Assembly (NCBI GenBank): GCA_023091665.1
Contig: JALJCQ010000030.1
Span: forward strand, 312,501-376,500
Direction of reading: 5' to 3'
Source of the DNA: Pythium myriotylum
Taxonomy: Eukaryota > Oomycota > Peronosporomycetes > Pythiales > Pythiaceae
Length of the DNA stretch: 64,000 nucleotides
Part shown: piece by piece, positions 38,771-49,031 of the stretch
Layout of the letters: each line of letters opens with the position of its first letter
How positions within the stretch are numbered: the stretch's first letter is position 1
The notes under the pieces: generated by a model
What the model was told of the DNA's origin: nothing
Databases searched by the model: none
What the model saw: the letters and a program-made list of their open reading frames with translations, nothing else
Made by a program: the position numbers and the translations under genes

Positions 38771-39694
38771 ATGACCATCAAGTTCACCATCTTCGCCTCG
38801 CAGCCAGTTGAGCACTCGCTCTCGCGCCACCTCCACGAGTTTCGCCACGTGCACGCTATCCAGACCGTCGACTCGGCCCCGACGGCCCAGATCATCTCGT
38901 ACACGCAAGGATTCGCACCATTCACGGAACGTTTCTTGCAGGAACTCGTGTCATCGAACGGATCGAGCCTTGATCAGCTGTTACCGGTGTCACGTCTTAA
39001 TGAAGCGAACCCGAGCGTGCCACCGGCGACCGTAGTCTCGCGACTCGAGTTTGCGAACGTTCAGGTTGTTAATGGCACTTTCAAGTCGCCCGAGTACCAA
39101 GCGACTTCGGGAGCTCACCACTTCGCCGACCCACAAGTGATCTACATCACAGAAGAACTCGAGTCTCTTGAAGACCAAGACAAGACCCTCGGTCACGATG
39201 GTAGCTCGACCAACGCCAGAAAAGGTTTGGCTCGTGCTCGTTTCATCGTGGCCTTGGCACCGACAGCCGACGACTTTGGAACCAAATGGGATGCCCACGC
39301 GAAGCGTGTCCATGAGGCGATCGCCGAGTTTGCGGCGACGACAGGCCGATCTCCCCTCGCTTACCTTCCCATTGTCGAGTACCAACGTCACCAAAGTGTC
39401 AACCTCACCCAGAGTGATTTTGACCATGTTCTGGAAGGTTCTCCCTTCCGTGACGCCAAGTACCGCGAAGCAAGCGGTGGCTACGAAGAGTTTGCGTTCT
39501 TGCACCCGGAGCTGCTGATTGCTTTTCTCAACAAGTATGGTTCGGAGCTGGGTTTGTCGTACGGTGGGTTTGCGAAGGTCGGCTCGGCTAAGAACAGCGA
39601 TGAGTTCCGTTCATTCGCGGTGGTGTGCGATGAAGCACTCTTCATCGACACTGATGCCGTGCAGAAAGCTGTGCGAAAACTCGGCGTGAACTAA
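38771..39694 (+). CDS. Family A copy 1: unknown ~307-residue protein, possibly duplicated alpha/beta barrel
   Basis: 307 residues, no signal peptide or membrane segment. I do not recognise the family by name. The N-terminal half has SRHLHEFRHVHAIQTVDS and EYQATSGAHHFADPQ. The C-terminal half has KWDAHAKRVHEAIAEF and REASGGYEEFAFLHPELL. These pairs look like two versions of one domain, with His/Arg-rich helix 1 and an F-x-(D/H)-P-like strand. That layout resembles EthD/dimeric alpha-beta-barrel proteins, which is an inference from pattern only. The most conserved stretch across copies is GHDGSS.NARKGLARARF. This copy has diverged from the pair at 40770 and 42890 but shares their MTIKFTIFASQP start. 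Confidence 0.8.
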   Translation: MTIKFTIFASQPVEHSLSRHLHEFRHVHAIQTVDSAPTAQIISYTQGFAPFTERFLQELVSSNGSSLDQLLPVSRLNEANPSVPPATVVSRLEFANVQVVNGTFKSPEYQATSGAHHFADPQVIYITEELESLEDQDKTLGHDGSSTNARKGLARARFIVALAPTADDFGTKWDAHAKRVHEAIAEFAATTGRSPLAYLPIVEYQRHQSVNLTQSDFDHVLEGSPFRDAKYREASGGYEEFAFLHPELLIAFLNKYGSELGLSYGGFAKVGSAKNSDEFRSFAVVCDEALFIDTDAVQKAVRKLGVN

Positions 39695-40769
39695 CGCATC
39701 TCACAGATGAGCAAGCTACAGCCCTGTCTTGAATCTAAGTGGCGACGACTTCTTCTATCGGTCTTCAGCACTCGAAGAAAGCGACAGTATTGGTTACCGA
39801 ATAGAGCACAATATTACCCCTTGAGTTATCACACAGGCTCCTCGAGTCGAGACTGGGATATCTCCACCTGTTCTACTAATTCTAAGTCCAGAAAAGTGTG
39901 GAAGCTATGGTGGAGTGGGGACGTCCTGGCTCTGTGATGGAACGGAGGCCAATATGGAAGCATTGAAAAATGAAGTACAAATTAGCTCCGCTTGTTATTC
40001 CCGGCGTTGGTCTATCGAACGCTTGGTCCGGCGCGAGTCTACCCTCGCATCGACTTGCGGAGCCCACCACGAACCAAGCTTGAATTGAGGGCCCTTCAAT
40101 TCATCGCTTGGTTCGAACAAGACAAAGATGATCGTATGTGAAGGCTTGTGCGCCATCTACTCGACACGCATGTATCCACTGAAATTGAATCGGAGGACAG
40201 CAAACCCAGACCAAGATCTTTTGTGACTTCGAACGATCAGTTGTGGTGCGGCGTTATTAGTCGATGATGATCTCTTGTGAACTATTGAGGCCAAACGACC
40301 ATGACGAGTAGCACTGGCCAACATAATACGTTGGACAGTGTTACTACTGTTAAGGCGTTTAAAGCTCAAACGATTCTGGTGCGCGACAAGACATACACAG
40401 TAACGTTCAAACTCCTCGATCACCTTGCAAACGCGAGCATGGGCATCCTACCGAGCTCTTGAGACGTTCGTAATCGACCAGTGCAATCACGAGCTGAGCA
40501 CGAGCGAGGAGTTCCGTGCATGGCGACAGCAACACTCAACAACGAGGATTTGGCATCGAGAGACCTATATTAGCGACTAGAGCTCCAAGAAATACACGGG
40601 GAAGTTTCCCATGATAACAAGCCCCGTTGATCGTTTTCGTGGTTGACATAATAATAAAGAGACATCACAGCTTCTCAGACATCGTACGAATGACAAAATT
40701 CAACAGGAAGACAGTCAACACCAACTGCACATCAGTGGATACTTTGATTGAGGCCAGCCTGCCGTCCTT
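39695..40769. other. Intergenic region with hairpin
   Basis: 1.07 kb between two convergent family A genes. No ORF of note. A long imperfect hairpin lies at 40070-40115. Confidence 0.5.
40070..40115. repeat. Imperfect inverted repeat, ~22-bp arms
   Basis: CGAACCAAGC at the left end pairs exactly with GCTTGGTTCG at the right end; the inner GAATTGAGGG/CCCTTCAATTC parts pair with one extra base. Confidence 0.75.
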
Positions 40770-41681
40770 TTACACCGCCGATTTTTTCTCGGGCACGGTT
40801 TCAACGAACACCACTTCGTCGCATACCACCGCGAACGACCGGAGCTCCTCATTGTTCGCAGACGAACCCATCTTCGCAAACCCACCGTACGACAAACCCA
40901 GCTCCTTACCATACTTGGTGAGGAAAGCAATCAGCAGCTCCGTGTGCAGGAACGCAAACTCCTCGTAGCCTCCGCTTGCCGCGCGGAACGTGGCAGCCCG
41001 GAAGGGCGATCCTTCGAGCACGTAGTCGAGCTCACTCTGAGTGAGGTTGGTGCTCTGGTGTCGCTGGTACTCGACGAGGGGAAGGTAGGCGAGAGGAGCT
41101 CGGCCTGTCGTCGCCGCGAACTCGGCGATCGCCTCATGAACGCGCTTCGCGTGGGCGTCCCACTTGTCTTTGAAGTCTTCCGCAGTTGGTGCCAAGGCCA
41201 CGATGAAACGAGCACGAGCCAAGCCTTTGCGCGCATTGAGCGAGCTCCCGTCGTGGCCAAGTGCCAAAGCTTGGTCAGCGATGGATTCAAGTTCCTCGGT
41301 GATGTAGATCACTCGAGGGTCAGCAAAGGTGTGAGCTCCCGACGTCGCTTGGTACTCAGGCGACTTGAAAGTGCCGTTTACAACTTGGACATCTGCAAAT
41401 TCGAGTCGCGACACAACAGTCACTGGGGGCACGCTCGGGTTGGTCTCGTGCAGACGCAAGACTGGCAAGAGGTTGGTGAGGCTCGGTCCATTAGACGACG
41501 CAAGTTCCTCGTTCAAGAATCGCTCCGTGAACGGCGTGAATCCTTGCGTGTATGAGATGATATGAGCCGATGGAGCCGAGTCGACAGTCTGAATGGCGTG
41601 CACGTGACGGAACTCGTGGATGTGGCGCGAAAGCGAATGTTCTTTCGGCTGTGAGGCGAAGATGGTGAACTTGATGGTCAT
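40770..41681 (-). CDS. Family A copy 2
   Basis: 303 residues, starting MTIKFTIFASQPKEH. It is almost identical in protein sequence to copy 3 (42890-43798), differing near residues 3 and 14 and in the last ~10 residues (ETVPEKKSAV against DTEAEKKSA). The two are head-to-head, 1.2 kb apart. Compared with copy 1 it has one extra residue in the LNEELASS segment and a shorter C-terminus that lacks the VRKLGVN end. An initiator-like sequence CCATTCCCCCATTCT lies just upstream on the minus strand (41701-41718). Confidence 0.8.
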   Translation of the reverse strand: MTIKFTIFASQPKEHSLSRHIHEFRHVHAIQTVDSAPSAHIISYTQGFTPFTERFLNEELASSNGPSLTNLLPVLRLHETNPSVPPVTVVSRLEFADVQVVNGTFKSPEYQATSGAHTFADPRVIYITEELESIADQALALGHDGSSLNARKGLARARFIVALAPTAEDFKDKWDAHAKRVHEAIAEFAATTGRAPLAYLPLVEYQRHQSTNLTQSELDYVLEGSPFRAATFRAASGGYEEFAFLHTELLIAFLTKYGKELGLSYGGFAKMGSSANNEELRSFAVVCDEVVFVETVPEKKSAV

Positions 41682-42889
41682 GCTTGGTGGGAAAGGAATA
41701 GAATGGGGGAATGGGGGCTAGCTGGAGATCGGCCCAGGTCGAAAAAACGTCCTGGATGACCTCTTTGCCACTGCAGAGCCGTCGGAAACGTTGGATTTGT
41801 CCGACCAAATGGAGCTAGCGGAAGGTCAATCAAGACTAAATATCGGTTCACTGTAACTGGGTATGCAACTGACTGCCCCCGCGTGGTGCAGAACAGTCCG
41901 AGTCCCATCTCACGGCCGGCAAGTTCAATAAGAGAAACGATGCGATGTCTCACGACCGGCGAGTTCAATGTGAGAAACTGTGTGATGTGTGTCGACGGAT
42001 AATGAACTCCCCTGCCGATGCTCATTTAGGAGGAGAAAGTTGTGAGTGATTCTACACACAAGTATCTGAGCATGGAATCGGCCTCGCGGGGAGTCACCAT
42101 TAGCAGGGAAGCAACATTCCAATGGTCTCGGCGTAAAGGCTCGCGTCACTAGGTTTGCTTGCGACGCCGCTGGCTGATCCCGAGAGTGTCCATCACACGA
42201 TGAAGACCCGCTCACTGGAACTTCGTATGCACCATAGCTGGCTCCATCTGGCCCCGACACAATCTCATGAGCAGCAGAAACTAAAGTATTTCGGCTTACG
42301 CTCATCTGACCATCTCTCATCTAGAAACATCGTTGAAGATTGAACAGCAGCTATGTCCGAGTCTTTCACAACCAATTGAAACCAAGTCTGGTAATACATC
42401 TCTCACCGTCAATCTCGTCTTCTCTTGTTTGGGAAGACTGGATATGGCTCATATGGGTACAGGCAGTTGTCCTGGCAGTCCACAAGGTGGAGACCAACGC
42501 CTATGATACTCACTATTACTATTCGACGCATCGTGTAGATTACGTAGTTATACTCATTAGACATGAGATGGCGTGTGAGCATCCCCAGATGGGGCAGTTC
42601 ATTGCATACTCAATCCAAATGAAAAGTTCGTTCGTGACTGAAACCTGCAACTCACAGATGTCAACCCAGGATTCGTCTGACCAAGGCAAGCTTGCGTCCC
42701 GCAAACTTCCAATGTCGGACGAATCCATACGTCACCAACAGCTCCGCGCTCCAGGTGCTGTCTCCTGGAGAGGAAGATGACCGATGGGACTGCGGCTGGC
42801 ATGGATGGAGAAGAATCCGATCCAGCTCCGATTTCATCACAGCATTCTACGATTCTCTTCCTTCCCCACCAAGCAACACCCGAACAACC
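41682..42889. other. Head-to-head intergenic region of family A copies 2 and 3
   Basis: 1.2 kb. It holds the promoters of both copies and a 40-bp imperfect tandem repeat. The frame of copy 3 is open upstream to 42692, but similarity starts at the ATG at 42890. Confidence 0.5.
41908..41987. repeat. Two imperfect 40-bp tandem copies
   Basis: TCTCACGGCCGGCAAGTTCA at 41908 is repeated as TCTCACGACCGGCGAGTTCA at 41948, with the similarity continuing through GAGAAAC. Confidence 0.75.
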
Positions 42890-43798
42890 ATGACCACCAA
42901 GTTCACCATCTTCGCCTCACAGCCGAAAGCGCACTCGCTTTCGCGCCACATCCACGAGTTCCGTCACGTGCACGCCATTCAGACTGTCGACTCGGCTCCA
43001 TCGGCTCATATCATCTCATACACGCAAGGATTCACGCCGTTCACGGAGCGATTCTTGAACGAGGAACTTGCGTCGTCTAATGGACCGAGCCTCACCAACC
43101 TCTTGCCAGTCTTGCGTCTGCACGAGACCAACCCGAGCGTGCCCCCAGTGACTGTTGTGTCGCGACTCGAATTTGCAGATGTCCAAGTTGTAAACGGCAC
43201 TTTCAAGTCGCCTGAGTACCAAGCGACGTCGGGAGCTCACACCTTTGCTGACCCTCGAGTGATCTACATCACCGAGGAACTTGAATCCATCGCTGACCAA
43301 GCTTTGGCACTTGGCCACGACGGGAGCTCGCTCAATGCGCGCAAAGGCTTGGCTCGTGCTCGTTTCATCGTGGCCTTGGCACCAACTGCGGAAGACTTCA
43401 AAGACAAGTGGGACGCCCACGCGAAGCGCGTTCATGAGGCGATCGCCGAGTTCGCGGCGACGACAGGCCGAGCTCCTCTCGCCTACCTTCCCCTCGTCGA
43501 GTACCAGCGACACCAGAGCACCAACCTCACTCAGAGTGAGCTCGACTACGTGCTCGAAGGATCGCCCTTCCGGGCTGCCACGTTCCGCGCGGCAAGCGGA
43601 GGCTACGAGGAGTTTGCGTTCCTGCACACGGAGCTGCTGATTGCTTTCCTCACCAAGTATGGTAAGGAGCTGGGTTTGTCGTACGGTGGGTTTGCGAAGA
43701 TGGGTTCGTCTGCGAACAATGAGGAGCTCCGGTCGTTCGCGGTGGTATGCGACGAAGTGGTGTTCGTTGACACCGAGGCCGAGAAGAAATCCGCGTGA
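42890..43798 (+). CDS. Family A copy 3
   Basis: 302 residues from the ATG at 42890 (MTTKFTIFASQPK). It is the inverted near-duplicate of copy 2; almost all differences lie at the two ends, which suggests recent duplication or gene conversion of the central coding region. The features are those described for copy 1. The last residues (DTEAEKKSA) differ from copy 2 by several substitutions. Confidence 0.8.
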   Translation: MTTKFTIFASQPKAHSLSRHIHEFRHVHAIQTVDSAPSAHIISYTQGFTPFTERFLNEELASSNGPSLTNLLPVLRLHETNPSVPPVTVVSRLEFADVQVVNGTFKSPEYQATSGAHTFADPRVIYITEELESIADQALALGHDGSSLNARKGLARARFIVALAPTAEDFKDKWDAHAKRVHEAIAEFAATTGRAPLAYLPLVEYQRHQSTNLTQSELDYVLEGSPFRAATFRAASGGYEEFAFLHTELLIAFLTKYGKELGLSYGGFAKMGSSANNEELRSFAVVCDEVVFVDTEAEKKSA

Positions 43799-44264
43799 AG
43801 ACTGGGCGTGATCGAACCCAGCGCGTAGACATGTGAGCGATGAGACGGACTTCCTGTAGAGACCGATCGTAATCTAAGAATGCAATGATCTGCCAGTGGT
43901 AATGATTGCCTTACTGTTAGATTTTCTCATAGGGAAGACATGGGATGCTGGATTGCCTTCATTTCACCACGAGGGCAGTCAAAGAGGCTGGTAATCACGC
44001 CAGACTTTGTCGCTGTATTACTGCAGTTGCCAGACTTGAGGCGGTCTCAGGGCTGTCGCTGGACCAGATGGAGACATCAGAGTCGCATACAAATCTTCAG
44101 TGAGCGAGCCTTTTGTGGACGCCTTGTGGTGGACACTGGGGGAAAGCGATCTTTGAGGGTGGGAATTGACCACTAGGATCCGCGAGGTCGTGGAGGTGTA
44201 CATGTGCTGGCTCTCCACGATCCGCGCCCCATGCATAGCTGCTCCATGACACCATCATCAGTCA
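43799..44264. other. Intergenic region
   Basis: 466 bp with no recognisable gene; the decayed family A copy follows. Confidence 0.45.
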
Positions 44265-44815
44265 TCGAAGCATTTGCTTTCATGTCACCACCGCGAGTGC
44301 CGCAGTTTCAACGCCATCCAGACCGTCAACCCGGAATCAGCTTTTGCTGTTGTTGTGACTGACTCCATGGCGCGAACTCGAGCTCCCCTCGGTCGACCAC
44401 CGTGGCGCATTTTGAGTTCGCGAGCTACGATGCGTTTTACAGCCAGTTACTTGGTATGGCGTCGTTAGCTTACGAGGCCAACATTCTCTGTGTCGACGGC
44501 AGCTCTCGCCATCCAAGAAACGGTCTCACTCGAGCTCGCAACGGACTTCAAAGGGGTGATTGACGCATTTGCCCTGCCGAATTGGAAGTCCCCATTCTCG
44601 AACCAGCGCTACCAAAGTTTACGCCTCTCGCCGAGTGAACTAGACACAATGCTAGACGATAATCGTGTTCTTGGAAAACACAACAAGCAACTGCGAGAGG
44701 ATTCCCACATTTGGCTCCAATGCTGACGACTGCAAGTTCCAGTTGTCTGCGACGAAGCACAGTTCGTGAGAAAAGATGTCCAGCGCAGAAATCGTCACTC
44801 AAAACGGCTGGCGGG
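44265..44815 (+). pseudogene. Decayed family A copy
   Basis: Scattered matches to family A occur in order but in different frames. FNAIQTVN near 44305 matches HVHAIQTVD. VDGSSRHPRNGLTRAR near 44495 matches the GHDGSS.NARKGLARAR core. YQSLRLSPSELDTMLDD near 44610 matches YQRHQS.NLTQSELD. PVVCDEAQFV near 44735 matches FAVVCDEAQF. Frameshifts, stops and deletions separate them, so no intact protein can be made. Confidence 0.75.
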
Positions 44816-45359
44816 CTGCGTTATCGTTTTACTCAACTGAGCCGCCGCGTTTGACACGCTCTCTTGCCGTCGATAAACAATGTACATTCCTGATTGCCAT
44901 CGAAAAGACATCCAAATGATTCGCCCTCCCACGCGACAGTGGATCGTCTAGTGTGGACCCAAGACGTTCAGTGAGCAAGGTACCCATCAGTAGCGCTGAT
45001 CGGCTCAAGGAAATGGGTGTCACATGGGAGATGGAGGCCCTCCAGGCAACTTGCCGTGCAATCTAAGTCTCATAGTGGACCCAAGTTTGCGGCATTTCGA
45101 GATGGATGACAGCGTGCGTCTATCCTATGGAGACACAACCGATTTGTCCAGTTTGTGACCGCCTTCGGTTCTTCCTCGGGAAGCAGAAGTCAACGTTCAC
45201 ACGACGCTCGAGCCTGTATAGTGCAACTCTCCGATAGCGGGGTCCATTGTACATAGAGTTCAGCAATGCACTTCGCAGATCCTTGCCGACGAACCGGCAC
45301 CGTCGGCCTTGGGTCGGACAGAGGGACGTTCAAGTGGACTCTTGAGCTCGACCTCTATC
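44816..45359. other. Intergenic region before family A copy 4
   Basis: 544 bp. No gene is supported. Confidence 0.45.
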
Positions 45360-45373
45360 TCATTCTCCAATTT
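45360..45373 (+). promoter_or_regulatory. Oomycete initiator of family A copy 4
   Basis: TCATTCTCCAATTT is an exact match to TCATTYYNCAWTTT, 20 bp before the ATG at 45394. Confidence 0.6.
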
Positions 45374-45393
45374 CCCACCAAGTTCTCACCGCC

Positions 45394-46314
45394 ATGCCTA
45401 ACACGCTCTCTATCTTCGCCACACGACCGGCGCAGTTCACGCTCTCGCGCCACTTCCACGAGTTCCGCCATGTGCACGCCATCCAGACCATTGACGCGTC
45501 CACGGTCGCGCCGATCCTCTCATACACCCAGGGCTTTGTGCCGTTTGCCGAGGACTTCGTCAAGGAGCAGCTCAATGGCTCGTCGATCCAGCAACTGCTA
45601 CCGCTCCCGCGACTCAACGAGGCCAACGCCAACATCCCGCCCATGACGACCTTGGCGCAGCTCGAGTTCCCGAGCGTCGACGCACTCAACGGTGTCTTCA
45701 AGTCCGAGGCCTACCAGACGACGTCGGGTGCCCACCACTTTGCCGACCCGCAGGTCGTTTACATCAGCGAGGAGCTCGAGTCGCTTGCCGACCAGGACAA
45801 GGCTCTCGGCCACGACGGCAACTCCACCAACGCACGGAAAGGTCTGGCTCGTGCTCGTCTCGTTGTCGCACTCGCGCCGTCGGACGACGCCACCTTCAAG
45901 GCCAAGTGGGATGCTCACTCCAAGCGCGTGCACGATGCGATCACCGAGTTCGCCCAGACGACCGGCCGTCTCCCGCTCGCGTACCTGCCGCTTGTCGAGT
46001 ACCAGCGCCACCAGAGCGTCAACATTACGCAGACCGAGCTCGACGCCGTGCTCGATGGTTCGCAGTTCCGTAATGCCACGTTCCGCCAGACGAACGGCGG
46101 TTTCGAAGAGTTTGCGTTCCTCCACTCGGAGCTGCTGATTGCCTTCCTGAACAAGTACGGCAAGGAGCTCAGTCTGTCGTACCGCGACTTTGCAAAGGTC
46201 GGCCAGAGCAAGAGCAACAGCGAGTTCCGCTCGTTCGCGGTCGTGTGCGACGAAGCTCAGTTTATTGACCCGGATGCCGTGACCAAGGCTGTGCGCAACC
46301 TTGGCGTCAACTAA
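45394..46314 (+). CDS. Family A copy 4 (left arm of inverted repeat)
   Basis: 306 residues, starting MPNTLSIFATRPAQFTLSRHFHEFRHVHAIQT. It is closest to copy 5 (53650-54579, minus), with only about a dozen differences (for example TIDASTVAP against TVDASMVAP), and more distant from copies 1-3. It carries the core GHDGNSTNARKGLARARLVVALAP. It is tail-to-tail with the oxidoreductase at 46450 (135 bp between stops), an arrangement repeated in mirror image at 52.3-54.6 kb. Confidence 0.8.
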   Translation: MPNTLSIFATRPAQFTLSRHFHEFRHVHAIQTIDASTVAPILSYTQGFVPFAEDFVKEQLNGSSIQQLLPLPRLNEANANIPPMTTLAQLEFPSVDALNGVFKSEAYQTTSGAHHFADPQVVYISEELESLADQDKALGHDGNSTNARKGLARARLVVALAPSDDATFKAKWDAHSKRVHDAITEFAQTTGRLPLAYLPLVEYQRHQSVNITQTELDAVLDGSQFRNATFRQTNGGFEEFAFLHSELLIAFLNKYGKELSLSYRDFAKVGQSKSNSEFRSFAVVCDEAQFIDPDAVTKAVRNLGVN

Positions 46315-46449
46315 GCTGCTAGCACGTGAATAGAAAGCCACTACTAAGGCTTCACACCGGTAGCTGGGCCTCCTCTTTTTCTTATCCAACAATACAAAGC
46401 CATTCAACGTATTACCACTATCGTTAGAGCATCTTCAATTGAACGATCG

Positions 46450-47628
46450 TTAGTTTGGCAAGGTCGCGCCAAAGGAACTCCACGTGCGGCAGGCAAACAT
46501 GTCGCCCGACTTGATCATGCGCGTCATGAGATCGCCCACAACGCTGCCGCCCCACACCGGCAGCTGGGACACACCACCGTACGGACCCAGTGGAAGGATG
46601 ACGGCCTCCGTCGTCACGAGCGGGAAGGGCTTGATTGCCGTCTGCGACTTACGGAGCACGGCCACCAGCTCGCTCGCGAGGTGCTTGGCCTGCTCGCCGG
46701 CCCAGTACGCGAGCTTGGGCGTCTTGTGGTTGACGACGTCGCCCAGCGCGAAGATGTGGTGGTACTTGTCGTTGTCGAGCTGCAGCTGCGCGTTGACTTT
46801 GACGGCTCCGTGGTCGTCCACCAGCGTCGCATCCATGGCCTGCACGAGCTCGGCCACTGGGTGGTAGCCGCCGCAGAGAAGCTGGATGTCCGACTCGATC
46901 TCCGTGCCCTTGTCCGTGCGGACCGTCTTCTTCTCGAACGAGTTGCCCGTGAGGCGCTCCTCGAGCCGCTCGCCCAGGATGACCTGGACCTTGAGCTTGC
47001 TCAGCGAGTTGGTCAAGTACATGCGGAACTTGTCGCGCACGTCGTTGCCGGCCACGAGTTTGTCTCGACTCTCGAGGATCGTGACTTGCTTGGTCGGGAA
47101 GTGGGACGCGATGTCGCCGGCGACCTCGCAGCCCACGGCGCCGCCGCCGACGATGAGGATCTTGTCGGCCGCGGCGATGTGCTCGCGCACCTCTTTCAGC
47201 TTGGCCTCCATGTGCGAGCGCGACCAGTCGCTCGGGTCGGGCTTGATGGGCACCGTGTACGTGCTGCCGGTGGCGATGAGCAGGTAGTCGAAGGCGACGG
47301 TCTCGCTCTCGTCCACGGGCTTGTCGTCCTCGCCGATGCGCTGGTACGTGACCTCGTTGGTGTCGGCCGAGATGGCGGTCGCGACGGCGCGCAGGATCTT
47401 GACGAAGCCCGCGGCGGCCGCCGGGATCGCGTGGTCGTACGGGATGAACATCTTGGGCGCGAAGGCCTCGTCCGTGTAGGCGCGCGGCGCGCCGACGGCG
47501 TAGTAGTAGTGGCGGCTCTTCTCTAGCACGAGCACGTCGACGCCGTCGGCCGCCGTGAGCTTGCGCGCGAGCGTCTGCGCGGCGTTGAGCCCCGCGGGGC
47601 CGGCGCCGAGCACCACGATGCGCGGCAT
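46450..47628 (-). CDS. AIFM2/FSP1-like FAD/NAD(P)H oxidoreductase, copy 1
   Basis: 392 residues from the ATG at 47628; the open frame extends upstream only from a TTG. The fold is of the pyridine-nucleotide-disulfide oxidoreductase type. The FAD Rossmann motif is GAGPAG at residues 8-13; the NAD(P) motif GGGAVG is at 161-166; the FAD-binding FALGD is at 293-297. It lacks the CxxxxC redox disulfide. AIFM2/FSP1-type enzymes reduce quinones with NAD(P)H (family knowledge); the substrate here is unknown. There is no N-terminal myristoylation Gly, signal peptide or membrane helix. It encodes exactly the same protein as copy 4 (52334-53512). It belongs to the subgroup with APRAYT after the first strand pair. 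Confidence 0.88.
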   Translation of the reverse strand: MPRIVVLGAGPAGLNAAQTLARKLTAADGVDVLVLEKSRHYYYAVGAPRAYTDEAFAPKMFIPYDHAIPAAAAGFVKILRAVATAISADTNEVTYQRIGEDDKPVDESETVAFDYLLIATGSTYTVPIKPDPSDWSRSHMEAKLKEVREHIAAADKILIVGGGAVGCEVAGDIASHFPTKQVTILESRDKLVAGNDVRDKFRMYLTNSLSKLKVQVILGERLEERLTGNSFEKKTVRTDKGTEIESDIQLLCGGYHPVAELVQAMDATLVDDHGAVKVNAQLQLDNDKYHHIFALGDVVNHKTPKLAYWAGEQAKHLASELVAVLRKSQTAIKPFPLVTTEAVILPLGPYGGVSQLPVWGGSVVGDLMTRMIKSGDMFACRTWSSFGATLPN

Positions 47629-47847
47629 TTCAAGGCGAGGTGAGCTGAGCTGCTCGATGGGTGCGAATCGATTTGTGAAGATGGAACTTCGAGGAAGCAA
47701 GAAACCGGTATGGCGGAGAGGTAGTACCGGTATGGAATGTCAAGGAGACCTCGACTGCTTCAAGATCGGAGGACAGTGGGGAGGAGTTCGTGGTTGCAGA
47801 TTCGACAGATTGGACGGCGGGCTTTGTGTGGTTGTTGGTGGTGTCGA

Positions 47848-49002
47848 GGCTTTTTGTTTCTTGACAACGAGTGTGGGCACCCGAGGTCTTTGTTGGTTGT
47901 GGATTCTCTGCGTGGCGATGGAACCCTGCGACGTATGGGTCCGCTAGCCTCTTCAAATCCCAGGATTTTACCATCGCTCTTGTCGTGTCCCGTATGGAAA
48001 GCGACTGGGTTCATGCTACGGTGCCGAGGAGTAAGGCCGTCATTTTTACTCTGTTATGCCACACAAGCAGCGTGCAAGTCGCATACGGGCTCTGTGGGGG
48101 TGCGAAGAACGTACGGGGTCCTTTTCGTTTAGCCTCTTTCTCTGTGGGAGAAGCATGATCTTCTGAACTAGATATCGTCGACGTACATGTGCAGTTCAGG
48201 CAGTCGCGTGGCCGATGCATACTATTCTCCTGTTATTAGACAACACCTCATGAACTGAGACCCGCTTTCAACCCTCTGTTTGTTTTTCATCCTGTTGTAC
48301 TAATCATTCGATCGATTCCCTGATGTCGTCTATTCGACGAGGGTTTTACTAACGACATGGATTACTGTTCATGAGGAACGTACGGGAAAACCCCGACCCC
48401 AAACAAGTAAGCAAAGTATGTTCGGTCCTGCACATCCTGAAGTTGTGACGACGGACTTCGTCTCGAGAGGAGTGTGAGAATGGAGATCCCACCAAATCGA
48501 CAAAAATACATTACTCTGCGGGTCCGACTGCCCCACCGGCAAACTGATTGCCACACCGTTCCATTCACGCCCCAGTGCATACTAGAGCTCTGTAGAACAC
48601 TGTGCTGTTGTTGATCCACCAACCCCTTCAAGTGACGAAGTTGTCTCAATCGATTGTTTGAGACGATTCCAGTTGTCCCACTAAACGTTAAACAGTCTGC
48701 AACCTTGCTAATATGATCGCCGTCCTAAATAGTTTCTCCGATACCGAATAAGTAGTCCACTCCAGTACTGCAGTATTAAATACCTTTGCATAATTCATAC
48801 ATGATTTCCTACTTCACAAAGTGGGTTCCAGCATCATCATGGCTGCCACTGGAGGACTGGTGTTGATTCTGATCACGATTGCGAATGATTGTAGTGAGCG
48901 TCTTCCGCCACCACGTGGTCTGCACTCCAGAGGCGACAGCTTCAAGCAATGTCTTCGCTTTCTTCGTCGAGGGCAGTGGAGAAGACCCCGGCGATTCGTT
49001 GC
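47848..49002. other. Intergenic region, partly AT-rich
   Basis: 1.15 kb from the inverted-repeat breakpoint to the initiator of oxidoreductase copy 2. It includes a copy of a hairpin-like element at 48634-48664. No gene is supported. Confidence 0.5.
48634..48664. repeat. Degenerate copy of a dispersed hairpin element
   Basis: GACGAAGTTGTCTCAATCGA continues to TTTGAGAC. It matches the perfect hairpin at 56108-56145 with a degraded right arm. Confidence 0.55.
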
Positions 49003-49018
49003 CTCATTCTCCAATCTC
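49003..49018 (+). promoter_or_regulatory. Initiator-like element of oxidoreductase copy 2
   Basis: CCTCATTCTCCAATCT, one mismatch to the initiator, 13 bp before the ATG at 49032. It is nearly the same sequence as before family A copies 4 and 5. Confidence 0.55.
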
Positions 49019-49031
49019 CGTTCTCTCCACC

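Larger units (their letters stand above)
45394..47847. repeat. Left arm of ~2.45-kb inverted repeat
   Basis: It contains family A copy 4 and oxidoreductase copy 1. It matches 52115-54579 in reverse orientation. The oxidoreductase part and its upstream region appear identical, the spacer has scattered mismatches, and the family A part has about a dozen amino-acid changes. Identity stops abruptly at 47847 beside GTGTCGA. Confidence 0.85.

Noticed and set aside
48879..49031. In-frame N-terminal extensions of oxidoreductase copies 2, 3 and 5
   Set aside because: The extensions share no similarity with one another, whereas all copies align from MPRI or MARI; the initiators lie inside the extensions.
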